Assembly: GCA_964393865.1 (NCBI GenBank)
Contig: CAYMUW010000010.1
Location: 1-64,000 of the forward strand
Direction: 5' to 3'
From: Suilimivivens sp964393865
Lineage (GTDB): Bacteria; Bacillota; Clostridia; Lachnospirales; Lachnospiraceae
DNA length: 64,000 bases
The notes below the pieces were generated by a model. It saw nothing but the letters and a program-made list of their open reading frames with translations, searched no databases and was not told the DNA's origin. Each line of letters begins with the position of its first letter. Position 1 is the first letter of the stretch. The translations under genes were made by a program, and so were the position numbers. Positions 24,950-33,677 of this stretch are shown piece after piece.

Positions 24950-26982
24950 TGGAAGCAGGAAAACAGCCGGTGATTGCACTTTTAGGTCAGCCTAATTCCG
25001 GAAAGTCAACGCTGTTTAATCAGCTTACCGGATTAAAGCAGCATGTAGGAAACTGGCCGGGAAAAACGGTGGAAAAAAAGGAAGGAACCTTTGTAAGAGA
25101 AGGCGTTACATACAAGATTGTGGATCTGCCGGGAAGCTACAGCTTATCCGCAAATTCGGATGAGGAAATTGTTACAAGAGACTATATTGCTTATGGAAAT
25201 GCGGATCTTGTACTGATTATGGTGGATGCGGCACAGCTGCAAAGAAGTCTTTATATGCTGGCAGATTTTGCAGGAATTAACACGCCGGCGGTTTTAATTC
25301 TTAATATGATGGATGTGGCGGAAAAGCTGGGGAAGAAGATTGACGCAGCACAGATGGAGAGGAAGCTGGGAATTCCGGTGCTTCCCTTTGTGGCTGCGGA
25401 GAAAAAGCAGTATGAAAAGCTATACGCCTGTATGGATAAGGCTTTAAAGCAGCCCGGATTTTTGGATACAAGGGAATTGGAAAAGGAGTACGGAGCGGGA
25501 GAGCAGTCGGTCTATGCAAAGGTGCTGGAGCAAATGCCCCAAAGTGGAATGGAGCAGTACAGCCCCATGTGGCTGGCAGTTAAATGTATGGAAAAGGATC
25601 AGGTTGTGTTGGAGCGTGTGACAGACAGGATGCCCGGGGAGCAGAAGGCACAGCTTGAGGCGCTGGTGCTTGGCGAAAAGGAAAGCAGCTTTTTTGTGGG
25701 AAATTGCAAATATAATTGGATTAATAAGCTGCTGGATGGCGCAGTAAAGCAAAGCGGAAATAATAAAGCGCTGAGTAAATTTGACCAGCTTGCCACCGGC
25801 AGGAGATGGGGAAAGCCGATTGCTATAGGAGTGATACTGCTGGCTCTGGTGGCCACTATGATTATTGCTGCGCCGATTATGTTGATTGGATCTATGATTC
25901 CGACGCTTTTATCAGGGCCGTTACGGAGTCTTCTGGAAGGCTTTCATGTGGCGGAGGTGCTTGTGTCCCTGATTAGCAGCCTGATTCCCAATATTCTCTA
26001 TTTTGCAGTGTCCATGTCAGGCTTTGTATTGGGGATTACCTTTGTATTTTCCTTTATTGAGGAAGTGGGCTACATGGCCAGAGTTTCCTTTGTGTTTGAC
26101 AATTGGATGTCAAAGCTTGGTTTGCAGGGAAAATCCATTATGGCCTTTTTCATGGGTGCGGGCTGCACGATAGGAGGTGCATCAGGTACAAGAGTAATTG
26201 ACAATTGGGGACAAAGAGTATTGGCTATGGCGCTTGTATGGGCAGTTCCCTGCGGCGCTACCTGGTCGCTGATGCCTACCCTTGCAAGTATGTTTTTCGG
26301 GAAAGGCGCTATTTTGGTTATGATTGCAATTGTGGCTTTTATGTTTGCAGCTATGGCAATTGTGGCAAAGGCGTTTGGAAACAAGCTTGCACCGGTGGAG
26401 GAGAGAACCGGAATGATTATGGAGATGCCCCCTTATCACAAGCCCAGATGGGGTCACCTGATCAGACATACCTTAAACCATGCCTGGGATATTTTTAAGC
26501 GGGCATTCTGTGTGATCTTTATTGTGGCATTGGTATTCTGGATTTTGTCCTATACCTCTGACGGCAAAATAGAGAACAGCATTATATACAAGGTGGGAAC
26601 CTTTATAGAGCCAGTTACCAGAATTTTTGGTCTTGGATGGCAGACCTTTATGGCGTTTGTAGCATCTGCGCTGAGCAAGGAGGCTGTGCTTGGGGTGCTT
26701 AGTTCCATCTACACCAATAGCGGAAGCGTGTTTGACTCTACTATTGGAACGGCAGCTGCAGCAAGCAATTTGGGAGAGGTTCTGCCCACGGTGATTTCCA
26801 AGGCAGAAGCCCTTGCCTTTATCTTTGCAACTACCTTCAATGTGCCCTGTGTTATGGCACTTGCCGCTACCTACAGAGAGACTCATTCCCTGAAGTGGAC
26901 GCTTAAGATTGCTGCATTCTATACCTGCATGGCGCTGTTGCTGTCCTGTATTATTTATCATATCGGCGTGTTGATTTTTTAA
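24946..26982 (+). CDS. feoB: Ferrous iron transporter B
   Basis: FeoB imports Fe(II). The 678-residue protein has an N-terminal G domain: G1 GQPNSGKSTLF, G2 in NWPGKTVEKKEG, G3 DLPGSYSLSAN and G4 NMMDVAEKLG. A helical GDI-like region follows (about 165-265), then two Gate-type membrane blocks with about eight to ten helices, including the conserved FMGAGCTIGGASGTR (Cys-containing first Gate) and FNVPCVMALAATYRE (second Gate). Nothing is disrupted. Import is likely induced under iron limitation through site C upstream. Confidence 0.96.
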   Translation: MMEAGKQPVIALLGQPNSGKSTLFNQLTGLKQHVGNWPGKTVEKKEGTFVREGVTYKIVDLPGSYSLSANSDEEIVTRDYIAYGNADLVLIMVDAAQLQRSLYMLADFAGINTPAVLILNMMDVAEKLGKKIDAAQMERKLGIPVLPFVAAEKKQYEKLYACMDKALKQPGFLDTRELEKEYGAGEQSVYAKVLEQMPQSGMEQYSPMWLAVKCMEKDQVVLERVTDRMPGEQKAQLEALVLGEKESSFFVGNCKYNWINKLLDGAVKQSGNNKALSKFDQLATGRRWGKPIAIGVILLALVATMIIAAPIMLIGSMIPTLLSGPLRSLLEGFHVAEVLVSLISSLIPNILYFAVSMSGFVLGITFVFSFIEEVGYMARVSFVFDNWMSKLGLQGKSIMAFFMGAGCTIGGASGTRVIDNWGQRVLAMALVWAVPCGATWSLMPTLASMFFGKGAILVMIAIVAFMFAAMAIVAKAFGNKLAPVEERTGMIMEMPPYHKPRWGHLIRHTLNHAWDIFKRAFCVIFIVALVFWILSYTSDGKIENSIIYKVGTFIEPVTRIFGLGWQTFMAFVASALSKEAVLGVLSSIYTNSGSVFDSTIGTAAAASNLGEVLPTVISKAEALAFIFATTFNVPCVMALAATYRETHSLKWTLKIAAFYTCMALLLSCIIYHIGVLIF

Positions 26983-27032
26983 TAAAGAAATCAAGAAAAC
27001 TGCATAGTAACAATGTTTTTATGTAAGGACGG

Positions 27033-27074
27033 AAAGCCACATAGACACGGAAACAGGTGTTTATGTGGCTTTTG
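27033..27074 (+). terminator. Terminator after feoB
   Basis: AAAGCCACATA pairs with TATGTGGCTTT (27062-27072), with an inner ACAC/GTGT pairing, followed by TTTTG. Confidence 0.88.
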
Positions 27075-27114
27075 TAATAGTAAGTGCTCCTGTCTTTAGT
27101 TCCTGCTGTGGCAA

Positions 27115-27161
27115 TTGACATATTTGGAAAAAGTGCTATAATAAGTTAGTCATATCTAACT
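27115..27161 (+). promoter_or_regulatory. Promoter with operator site D of the second ABC exporter
   Basis: TTGACA at 27115-27120 and TATAAT at 27137-27142 (16-base spacer) form a strong promoter. The palindrome AGTTAG-TCATAT-CTAACT at 27144-27161 begins one base after the -10, so a bound protein would block initiation. Confidence 0.82.
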
Positions 27162-27209
27162 AGCGTAAGTTATTTAGAATTACATATAAATTTTATGAGG
27201 AGGATGAAT

Positions 27210-27908
27210 ATGTTTCTGGAAATCAAAGGAATTAAAAAGCATTTTGGAGAAGGGGAAAGCCGGGTTGAAGTCTTGAACGGTATTGATATTGAGATTGAAA
27301 AGGGAGAGATTTGCGTACTGCTGGGGCCTTCCGGTTCAGGAAAGTCCACCTTGCTGAATATCATCGGCGGCATTGACAATGCGGATACGGGATATATTTC
27401 CATAGCAGGGGAGAAGACGGCGGAGATGAACGAAAAGAGGCTGACACAGTATCGCAGAAAGCATTTGGGGTACGTTTTTCAGATGTATAATCTGATTCCC
27501 AATTTAAATATCAAGGAAAATGTGGAGGTCGGCGCCTATTTAAGTGACAATCCTCTGGAGATTGATGAGCTTTTAAAGGTGCTGGGACTGTACGAGCACC
27601 GTCACAAGCTGCCCAACCAGTTATCCGGCGGGCAGCAGCAGCGTACCGCCATAGGCCGGGCTATTATCAAAAACCCCGATATTCTGCTGTGTGATGAGCC
27701 TACCGGCGCATTGGATTATAAGACCTCCAAGGAAATCCTGAAGCTGATTGAGGAGGTTAATCAAAAATATGGGAATACGGTTATTATAGTTACCCACAAT
27801 GATGCCATTAAGAACATGGCGGACCGGGTGATTAAGCTTCGCGACGGCATAGTGCGAAAGAATTATGTGAACGAAAGCAAGATTCCAGCTGCGGAACTGG
27901 AATGGTAA
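27210..27908 (+). CDS. ABC transporter ATP-binding protein (MacB/LolD type)
   Basis: This 232-residue ATPase has Walker A GPSGSGKSTLLN, Q-loop YVFQMYNLIPN, signature QLSGGQQQRTAIGRA, Walker B with EPTGAL (ILLCDEPTGALDYKT) and the H-loop IIVTHNDAI. The start at 27210 has GAGGAGG six bases upstream. The cognate permease begins 11 bases after its stop codon. The promoter carries operator D, so the exporter may be part of the same regulon as feoAB and the flavodoxin. Confidence 0.94.
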   Translation: MFLEIKGIKKHFGEGESRVEVLNGIDIEIEKGEICVLLGPSGSGKSTLLNIIGGIDNADTGYISIAGEKTAEMNEKRLTQYRRKHLGYVFQMYNLIPNLNIKENVEVGAYLSDNPLEIDELLKVLGLYEHRHKLPNQLSGGQQQRTAIGRAIIKNPDILLCDEPTGALDYKTSKEILKLIEEVNQKYGNTVIIVTHNDAIKNMADRVIKLRDGIVRKNYVNESKIPAAELEW

Positions 27909-27919
27909 GGAGGCGGCAT

Positions 27920-30175
27920 ATGAGAAATCCATTGTATAAACGTCTCCCCAGAGAGTTTAAAAGCGATTTTGGAAAATATCTTGTGATTTTTCTTTTTATA
28001 GCAGGGTTAATTGCACTGGTCTCCGGCTTTTTGGTGGCGGATAACAGTATGATTGCCGCCTATAACGAGGGTTTTGAAAAGTACAACATTGAAAACGGCA
28101 ATTTTGAGCTGATGCTGGAGGCGGACGATGAACTGATAGACACGCTGGAGCAGGAAGGAGTTACCATTTATGACCAGTATTATGTGGATAAAACGGTTAA
28201 GGAAAATGACTCCACGATGCGGGTGTACAGAAACAGGGAGGAAATCAATCTGCCGTGCCTGATGGAGGGCAGGATGCCGGAGCAGGCGGATGAAATTGCC
28301 ATTGACCGTATGTATGCGGACAATAATGAGATGGCGGTGGGAGACAGCATTACCCTTGGCGGCAATCAGCTTACCGTTACAGGACTTGTGGCTCTTCCCG
28401 ATTACAGCTGTCTGTTTGAAAATAATACGGATATGATGTTTGATTCTCTGACCTTTTGCGTTGCGGTTATGACGGATGAGGGCTTTGAAAGTCTGGGAGA
28501 GGATCATCTGCATTATGTCTATGCATGGAAATATGACGAAGAGCCTGCAGACGAGCGTGAAGAGAAGGAGGTCAGCGATGACTTCATGAAGGTGATTGCA
28601 GAGAATGCTGTCATCACCAACTTTATTCCCAGATATGCCAATCAGGCGATTCAATTTACCGGGGAGGATATGGGCGGTGACAAGGCAATGTTTATCCTGT
28701 TTCTTTATATTGTTGTTGTCATCATTGCATTTGTATTTGCCATCACCACCAGCAATACCATTGCGGAGGAAGCTTCCGTAATCGGAACTCTTCGTGCTTC
28801 CGGCTATACCAGAGGAGAACTGATACGGCATTACCTGATCAGTCCCCTGATGGTAACGCTGTTGGCGGCAGTGGTTGGCAATATCCTGGGTTATACGGTG
28901 TTGAAGGAATATATGGTTGGTTTATATTATGGAAGCTACAGCCTGCCTACTTATGAGACCTTGTGGAACGGGGAAGCTTTTGTGGAGACCACGGTAGTGC
29001 CCTTTGTGTTGATGCTGGTCATTAATCTGACAATTCTGGTCAGCAAGCTGAAGCTGTCGCCTCTTAAGTTTCTGCGCCATGATTTAAGCAAACGCACCAA
29101 AAAGAAGGCCTTTCGGTTAAATACCAAAATTCCTTTTTTAATCAGATTCCGTCTTAGGATTATTTTTCAAAATATTCCCAACTATATTACCTTACTGATA
29201 GGAATTATGTTTGCCTCTTTGATTATGATATTTGGGATGATGTTTGGTCCTCTGCTTGAGGACTATTCCAAAGAAATTGACGCAAGCATGTTTGCCGATT
29301 ACCAGTATGTGTTAAAGGCACAGATAGACACGAAGGCAGAGGAAGCGGAAAAATATTGCGTGACTACCCTGCAGACCATGACGGGAAAATACCCGACAGA
29401 GGATATTATGGTGTATGGGATTGAGGATGGCAGTGATTACGTGGATATAGATTTTAAAGAAGGAGAAGTCCATGTGTCCGACGGCTATATGATCAAATAT
29501 GGGTTAAAGGATGGGGATAGTATCACGTTAAAGGATAAATACAGCGATGATATTTATGAGTTCACGGTAGCAGGCGAATATGAGTATCCGGCAGCTCTTG
29601 CGGTATTTCTTCCCCGCAGGGAATTTAATGAGATATTTGATAAAAAGGAGGATTATTACAGCGGATATCTTTCAGACAAGGAGCTTGATGACATTGAGGA
29701 TGCCTATATCAGTACAATTATCACCCAGGAGGATTTGACCAAGATATCCAGACAGCTGACCGTGTCCATGGGAGACTTTATGGTGCTGGTTGAGTATTTT
29801 GGGATTGTAATGTTTCTGTTGCTAATGTATCTGTTATCCAAGCAGATTATTGAAAAGAATGCGGGGGCTATCTCCATGGTAAAGATTTTGGGCTATTCCA
29901 ATGGAGAGATCGGCGGCCTGTATATTATTGCCACTACGGCTGCAGTGGCAGTTTCCCTGTTTCTTTCTATGCCTGTCTGTAATTATATGCTGAGATGGCT
30001 GTTTAGTGGGTATCTTTATACGAAAATAAGCGGTTACATTCCCTATATGGTGTCAAATACCATTTATGTAAAGACAATAATCTGCGGTATTGTAAGCTAT
30101 GCTGTGGTGGCAGCAATGCAGATGTTAAAGATTGGAAGAATCCCCAAAAGTGATGCGCTTAAGAATGTGGAGTAG
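27920..30175 (+). CDS. FtsX-family ABC transporter permease
   Basis: This intact 751-residue permease has an N-terminal helix (YLVIFLFIAGLIALVSGFLV), a large extracellular domain, then FtsX-type helices around residues 255-275, 310-335 and 355-380 (MFILFLYIVVVIIAFVFAI and following). A second extracellular domain and a second set of helices follow near 625-740. It resembles two-repeat lipoprotein or peptide exporters. The start at 27920 follows AAGGAGG. Unlike the permease at 12785 it has no frameshift. The substrate is unknown. Confidence 0.92.
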   Translation: MRNPLYKRLPREFKSDFGKYLVIFLFIAGLIALVSGFLVADNSMIAAYNEGFEKYNIENGNFELMLEADDELIDTLEQEGVTIYDQYYVDKTVKENDSTMRVYRNREEINLPCLMEGRMPEQADEIAIDRMYADNNEMAVGDSITLGGNQLTVTGLVALPDYSCLFENNTDMMFDSLTFCVAVMTDEGFESLGEDHLHYVYAWKYDEEPADEREEKEVSDDFMKVIAENAVITNFIPRYANQAIQFTGEDMGGDKAMFILFLYIVVVIIAFVFAITTSNTIAEEASVIGTLRASGYTRGELIRHYLISPLMVTLLAAVVGNILGYTVLKEYMVGLYYGSYSLPTYETLWNGEAFVETTVVPFVLMLVINLTILVSKLKLSPLKFLRHDLSKRTKKKAFRLNTKIPFLIRFRLRIIFQNIPNYITLLIGIMFASLIMIFGMMFGPLLEDYSKEIDASMFADYQYVLKAQIDTKAEEAEKYCVTTLQTMTGKYPTEDIMVYGIEDGSDYVDIDFKEGEVHVSDGYMIKYGLKDGDSITLKDKYSDDIYEFTVAGEYEYPAALAVFLPRREFNEIFDKKEDYYSGYLSDKELDDIEDAYISTIITQEDLTKISRQLTVSMGDFMVLVEYFGIVMFLLLMYLLSKQIIEKNAGAISMVKILGYSNGEIGGLYIIATTAAVAVSLFLSMPVCNYMLRWLFSGYLYTKISGYIPYMVSNTIYVKTIICGIVSYAVVAAMQMLKIGRIPKSDALKNVE

Positions 30176-30270
30176 GAAAGGGCTGCTTATGTTGCTTGCT
30201 GCCTGCCGGACGGATAAATGAAAAAAGCTATCAACAGTACATATTGACAGAGATAAGCTTTTTGTGTTAG

Positions 30271-30321
30271 CATCATCTGTGAACGAAGAATTGAAATGTT
30301 CATAGATGATGTTTTCTTTTT
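30271..30321 (+). terminator. Terminator after the exporter operon
   Basis: A 14-bp stem, CATCATCTGTGAAC with GTTCATAGATGATG (one G-U), a 13-base loop and TTTTCTTTTTC. A weaker hairpin, AAAAAGCTATC/GATAAGCTTTTT, precedes it at about 30222-30262. Confidence 0.88.
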
Positions 30322-30399
30322 CTGAAATGGTTTTTGAGTGTCAAGTTATCTTGTGACACCCTGACCGGAATGAAAAAGTGACCGGATGATATACATACG

Positions 30400-31023
30400 A
30401 TGGATGGTGAAGACATGGGAAAGGCGTATTCTGAGGAAGAAAAGGAAGAGATAAAGATAAGGCTTCGGCAGGTGGGCCTTCAATTATTCCGGGAGAAGGG
30501 CATTAAGAAGGTGTCAGTCCGGGAAGTAACCTCCATGGTTGGCATTGCCCAGGGCGGCTTTTATACCTTTTATGAGAGCAAAGAGGACTTTATGCTGGAT
30601 CTGCTGAACCTTCGTGTTGAGGAAAAGCTTCTGATTCTGGAGGAGCAGTTTGCGGAAGCCCTTGCCGATCCCACAGGCTTTGTCATAGGTATTTTATATC
30701 AGTCCGGTATGCATCTGAAGGAGAATAAGGCGTTTAATAATATTGTCAGCGATTCCCTGCGGTTTTTTATGGATGGGAGAGAGGCGGATAAGCTGAAGGT
30801 GCTGCATAAGTATCGTGATTTTATGCTAAAGTTTTCAAAGTACCTAACGGAGCACGGCTTTCAGGTGGAGATGGACGTAGACGGGCTGATGAACGTGGTC
30901 AGCGCTGCAACGATTCTGTTTTCCAATGCGGATATGCTGGAAGAAAAATATTTTGAGCAGATCTATCGTGTGTTTGCGGACAGTCAGGTGCCGCTGTTTT
31001 TTCGGGTGAAGCAGTTATCCTGA
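30400..31023 (+). CDS. TetR-family transcriptional regulator
   Basis: This 207-residue protein has an N-terminal TetR helix-turn-helix (LFREKGIKKVSVREVTSMVG then IAQGGFYTFYESKEDFMLDL) and a helical ligand domain. An internal in-frame ATG at 30415 (MGKAYSEEEKEE) is an equally possible start, as neither has a strong ribosome site. It lies between the FtsX exporter and a rifampicin-phosphotransferase-like gene and MATE pump, either of which it might control; 167 bases separate it from the latter. Confidence 0.9.
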   Translation: MDGEDMGKAYSEEEKEEIKIRLRQVGLQLFREKGIKKVSVREVTSMVGIAQGGFYTFYESKEDFMLDLLNLRVEEKLLILEEQFAEALADPTGFVIGILYQSGMHLKENKAFNNIVSDSLRFFMDGREADKLKVLHKYRDFMLKFSKYLTEHGFQVEMDVDGLMNVVSAATILFSNADMLEEKYFEQIYRVFADSQVPLFFRVKQLS

Positions 31024-31190
31024 ATATACCTGATTATACAGGAGAGAAAAAGAAAATTTTTTATTCAATCTATGAACATTTTTTTGAAAATTCACAGAAG
31101 CGACAAAAAATTTCCCGCAGGTTTCTGTTTATGCGCCGCTTGACAGTAAACTCAGGATAAATCAAAAGCAGCGCAGAAAAGAGGGCAGGA

Positions 31191-33677
31191 ATGATAACAA
31201 GGAAATTCTCTGAAATCAGAAAAGAAGACATTGAAACGGCAGGGGGTAAGGGCGCCAACCTGGGCGAAATGACGGCGGCAGGAATTCCCGTTCCGGAAGG
31301 CTTTGTGCTGACCAGTGAAGCTTATCAGGCTTTTTTAAAGGAAAATGGGTTGGAGGAATGGATACGGGAGGAGCTTACCGGAGTATCGGGAGAAGGGGAG
31401 CAGGCAGCCTCCAAGGTGCTTCATGCAGCCCGATGCATACGGAAGAAAATTTTGGAGGGAAAGCTGCCCGGGGAAGTTACAGGAGAGCTTTTGGAGAAAT
31501 ATCGTGAAATGGGAAGCCCCCGGGCAGCAGTCCGGTCCTCGGCTACGGCAGAGGATTTGGCAGATGCCAGCTTTGCAGGGCAGCAGGAGACCTATCTAAA
31601 TGTGTGCGGTGAGGAGGAACTGCTGCAGAAGGTAAAGGAATGCTACGCCTCACTCTGGGGGGATCGTGCAGCCGTTTACAGACAGAGGCAGGGGTATAAC
31701 AACGATAAAGTGGGGCTTGCGGTTGTGGTACAGCAGATGGTGGAAAGCGATGCGGCGGGGGTGCTTTTTACGGTAAATCCCACCAACCAGAAAAAGGATG
31801 AAATACAAATCAATGCCTCCTACGGATTGGGGGAAGCGGTGGTGTCGGGCAAGGTGACGCCGGATGAATATATCTGCGACAGAAACGGAACTGTGGTAAG
31901 CAGCTTTTTGGGAAGCAAGGAAACGGAGATTGTCTATGACAGTCATGGAACCAGAGAGATTGGGGTTTCCGAAGAAAAAAGGAAGGCTCAGGTATTGTCC
32001 CCGCAGGAGTTAAAAAGGCTGGTGGACATTGCTTTAAAGGTTGAGGAGCATTATAAGGCGCCTATGGACATCGAATGGGCGGTTAAGGACGGCAGTATCT
32101 ATATCCTGCAGGCAAGAGCCATCACCACGTTAAGCGCGGACGACCAATATGAGGATGTTGAGATCGGCAAAGTCAGCAAGCGGATCAAGAGCCTTATGAC
32201 TTTTATGCTGGAAAAGAATCCTTTTGCCTATTATCCCCTTGACTATGACCTGAGTATGATACTGGGGATTAAGAAGGAAGAGCTGCTTGCCGAGACCGGA
32301 ATTAATATGGATATGGAAATGAAGATCAACGAAAAGGGCATCATGTATCTTCCCAGCGGTAAAATCGGCTTAAACAGCAGAATTTTCGGTATTAAGAAAA
32401 CATTGAGGGAATGGCTTGACTGTAAGCAGAATGAAATCGACGGAAAAGCGAACCTTGAAGTAAATCAAAAGCGCATGGAGGAGCTGGAGGGCATCTGTGT
32501 GGAGCAGTGCTCCCTGAAGGAATGCGGGGATTTGTTTCGAAAGCTTTATGCAGTAATGGAGGATAACGGCTATGCAAGATTTCGTTATGGAGTTTTTCCC
32601 TCCATGCTGGTGGGCAGAAAGCTGGGAAGAGTGATTAAAAAGTGTGACGAGACCTTATCCGCCTATGATCTTTTGGGAGATTTGGAGTATAAGACAGCAC
32701 AGATCAATAAGGATTTAGAGGAACTGGCCGGAAAATTCTTTGCAAGCAGCAGTCTGACAGAGGTTGTTCTGGATGGAAAAGGTTACGGGGAAATAATAAG
32801 GACACATCCCGAAATAGAAGGGGATTTAAAGGATTTTCTTACAAGAAACGGTCATAAATCGGACTATAACTGTTACTGTCTGGTTGCAAAATCGTGGAAT
32901 GAGGACAAAGACAGACTGCTTAAGGTGCTTCGTCCCATGGTGCTTGCCATGAGGGAAGGAACCGATTGGAATAAGGAGGAGAAGAATAAGGAAAAATATC
33001 TTACCCTGACCAGGCAGATGAAGGAGAAAACCGGCAGCAGCAGAGGGCAAAAGCTGGAGGAGCTGATTGCATTTTACCGTTTTGCGCATGTCTACAGGGA
33101 GGCAACGCAGTATCTCTGGGAGGCGGCCTTTGAGCAGTGCAGAAGGGTTTACCGCAGGATACAGGAGCTTTTGGGGGCTGCGCTGGAGCAGCAGGAGGAT
33201 TTGCTGTACCTGTTTTTTCAGGAGCTTATGACTGTTTGTGAAAAGGGAGATATCGATAAAGAACTGTATGACAAAATAGAGCTTCGCAGAAAGAACCGTC
33301 CTTTGGCGGAAAAAATCTGGGAGAAATCCCAGCTGACGGTATTAATAACCGGAGGAGACAGCCTTACGGGAATTGGCGGCAGTAGCGGAGAAGCGGCAGG
33401 AACGGTATGTATTGTCACAAGCCCCAACGAGTTTTACAAGCTGCAAAAGGGACAGGTGCTGGTGTGCAAATATACGGACCCTGAGTGGACGCCCTTATTT
33501 ACCCTTGCGGCAGCGGTGGTTTCGGATACGGGAGGCTCCCTTTCCCATGCGGCAATTGTGGCAAGGGAGTACGGCATTCCCGCAGTGCTTGGAACAGGCA
33601 GCGCCACAACGGTTTTAAAGGATGGTGACAGGGTTTTGGTAGATGGCGTAAAGGGAGAGGTCAGAAGGATTGGATAA
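31191..33677 (+). CDS. PEP-utilising enzyme resembling rifampicin phosphotransferase
   Basis: This is an 828-residue protein of the dikinase superfamily. It has an N-terminal ATP-grasp domain (GGKGANLGEMTAAGIPVPEG; AVRSSATAEDLADASFAGQQ; MDIEWAVKDGSIYILQARAI), a central helical domain (about 330-700) and a C-terminal phosphohistidine domain, GGSLSHAAIVAREYGIPAVL, with the swivelling His near residue 786. It ends there and has no PEP-binding TIM barrel, so it is not PEP synthase or pyruvate phosphate dikinase. The order ATP-grasp, helical, His is that of Rph enzymes, which use ATP to phosphorylate rifamycins. Actual substrate unproven. It overlaps a MATE pump gene by eight bases. Confidence 0.82.
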   Translation: MITRKFSEIRKEDIETAGGKGANLGEMTAAGIPVPEGFVLTSEAYQAFLKENGLEEWIREELTGVSGEGEQAASKVLHAARCIRKKILEGKLPGEVTGELLEKYREMGSPRAAVRSSATAEDLADASFAGQQETYLNVCGEEELLQKVKECYASLWGDRAAVYRQRQGYNNDKVGLAVVVQQMVESDAAGVLFTVNPTNQKKDEIQINASYGLGEAVVSGKVTPDEYICDRNGTVVSSFLGSKETEIVYDSHGTREIGVSEEKRKAQVLSPQELKRLVDIALKVEEHYKAPMDIEWAVKDGSIYILQARAITTLSADDQYEDVEIGKVSKRIKSLMTFMLEKNPFAYYPLDYDLSMILGIKKEELLAETGINMDMEMKINEKGIMYLPSGKIGLNSRIFGIKKTLREWLDCKQNEIDGKANLEVNQKRMEELEGICVEQCSLKECGDLFRKLYAVMEDNGYARFRYGVFPSMLVGRKLGRVIKKCDETLSAYDLLGDLEYKTAQINKDLEELAGKFFASSSLTEVVLDGKGYGEIIRTHPEIEGDLKDFLTRNGHKSDYNCYCLVAKSWNEDKDRLLKVLRPMVLAMREGTDWNKEEKNKEKYLTLTRQMKEKTGSSRGQKLEELIAFYRFAHVYREATQYLWEAAFEQCRRVYRRIQELLGAALEQQEDLLYLFFQELMTVCEKGDIDKELYDKIELRRKNRPLAEKIWEKSQLTVLITGGDSLTGIGGSSGEAAGTVCIVTSPNEFYKLQKGQVLVCKYTDPEWTPLFTLAAAVVSDTGGSLSHAAIVAREYGIPAVLGTGSATTVLKDGDRVLVDGVKGEVRRIG

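Noticed and set aside
28007..28831. Minus-strand open frame opposite the FtsX permease
   Set aside because: Shadow of the coding strand; composition is that of reverse-complemented membrane protein.
31191..33677. Naming the gene phosphoenolpyruvate synthase
   Set aside because: The protein ends after the phosphohistidine domain and has no PEP-binding barrel.
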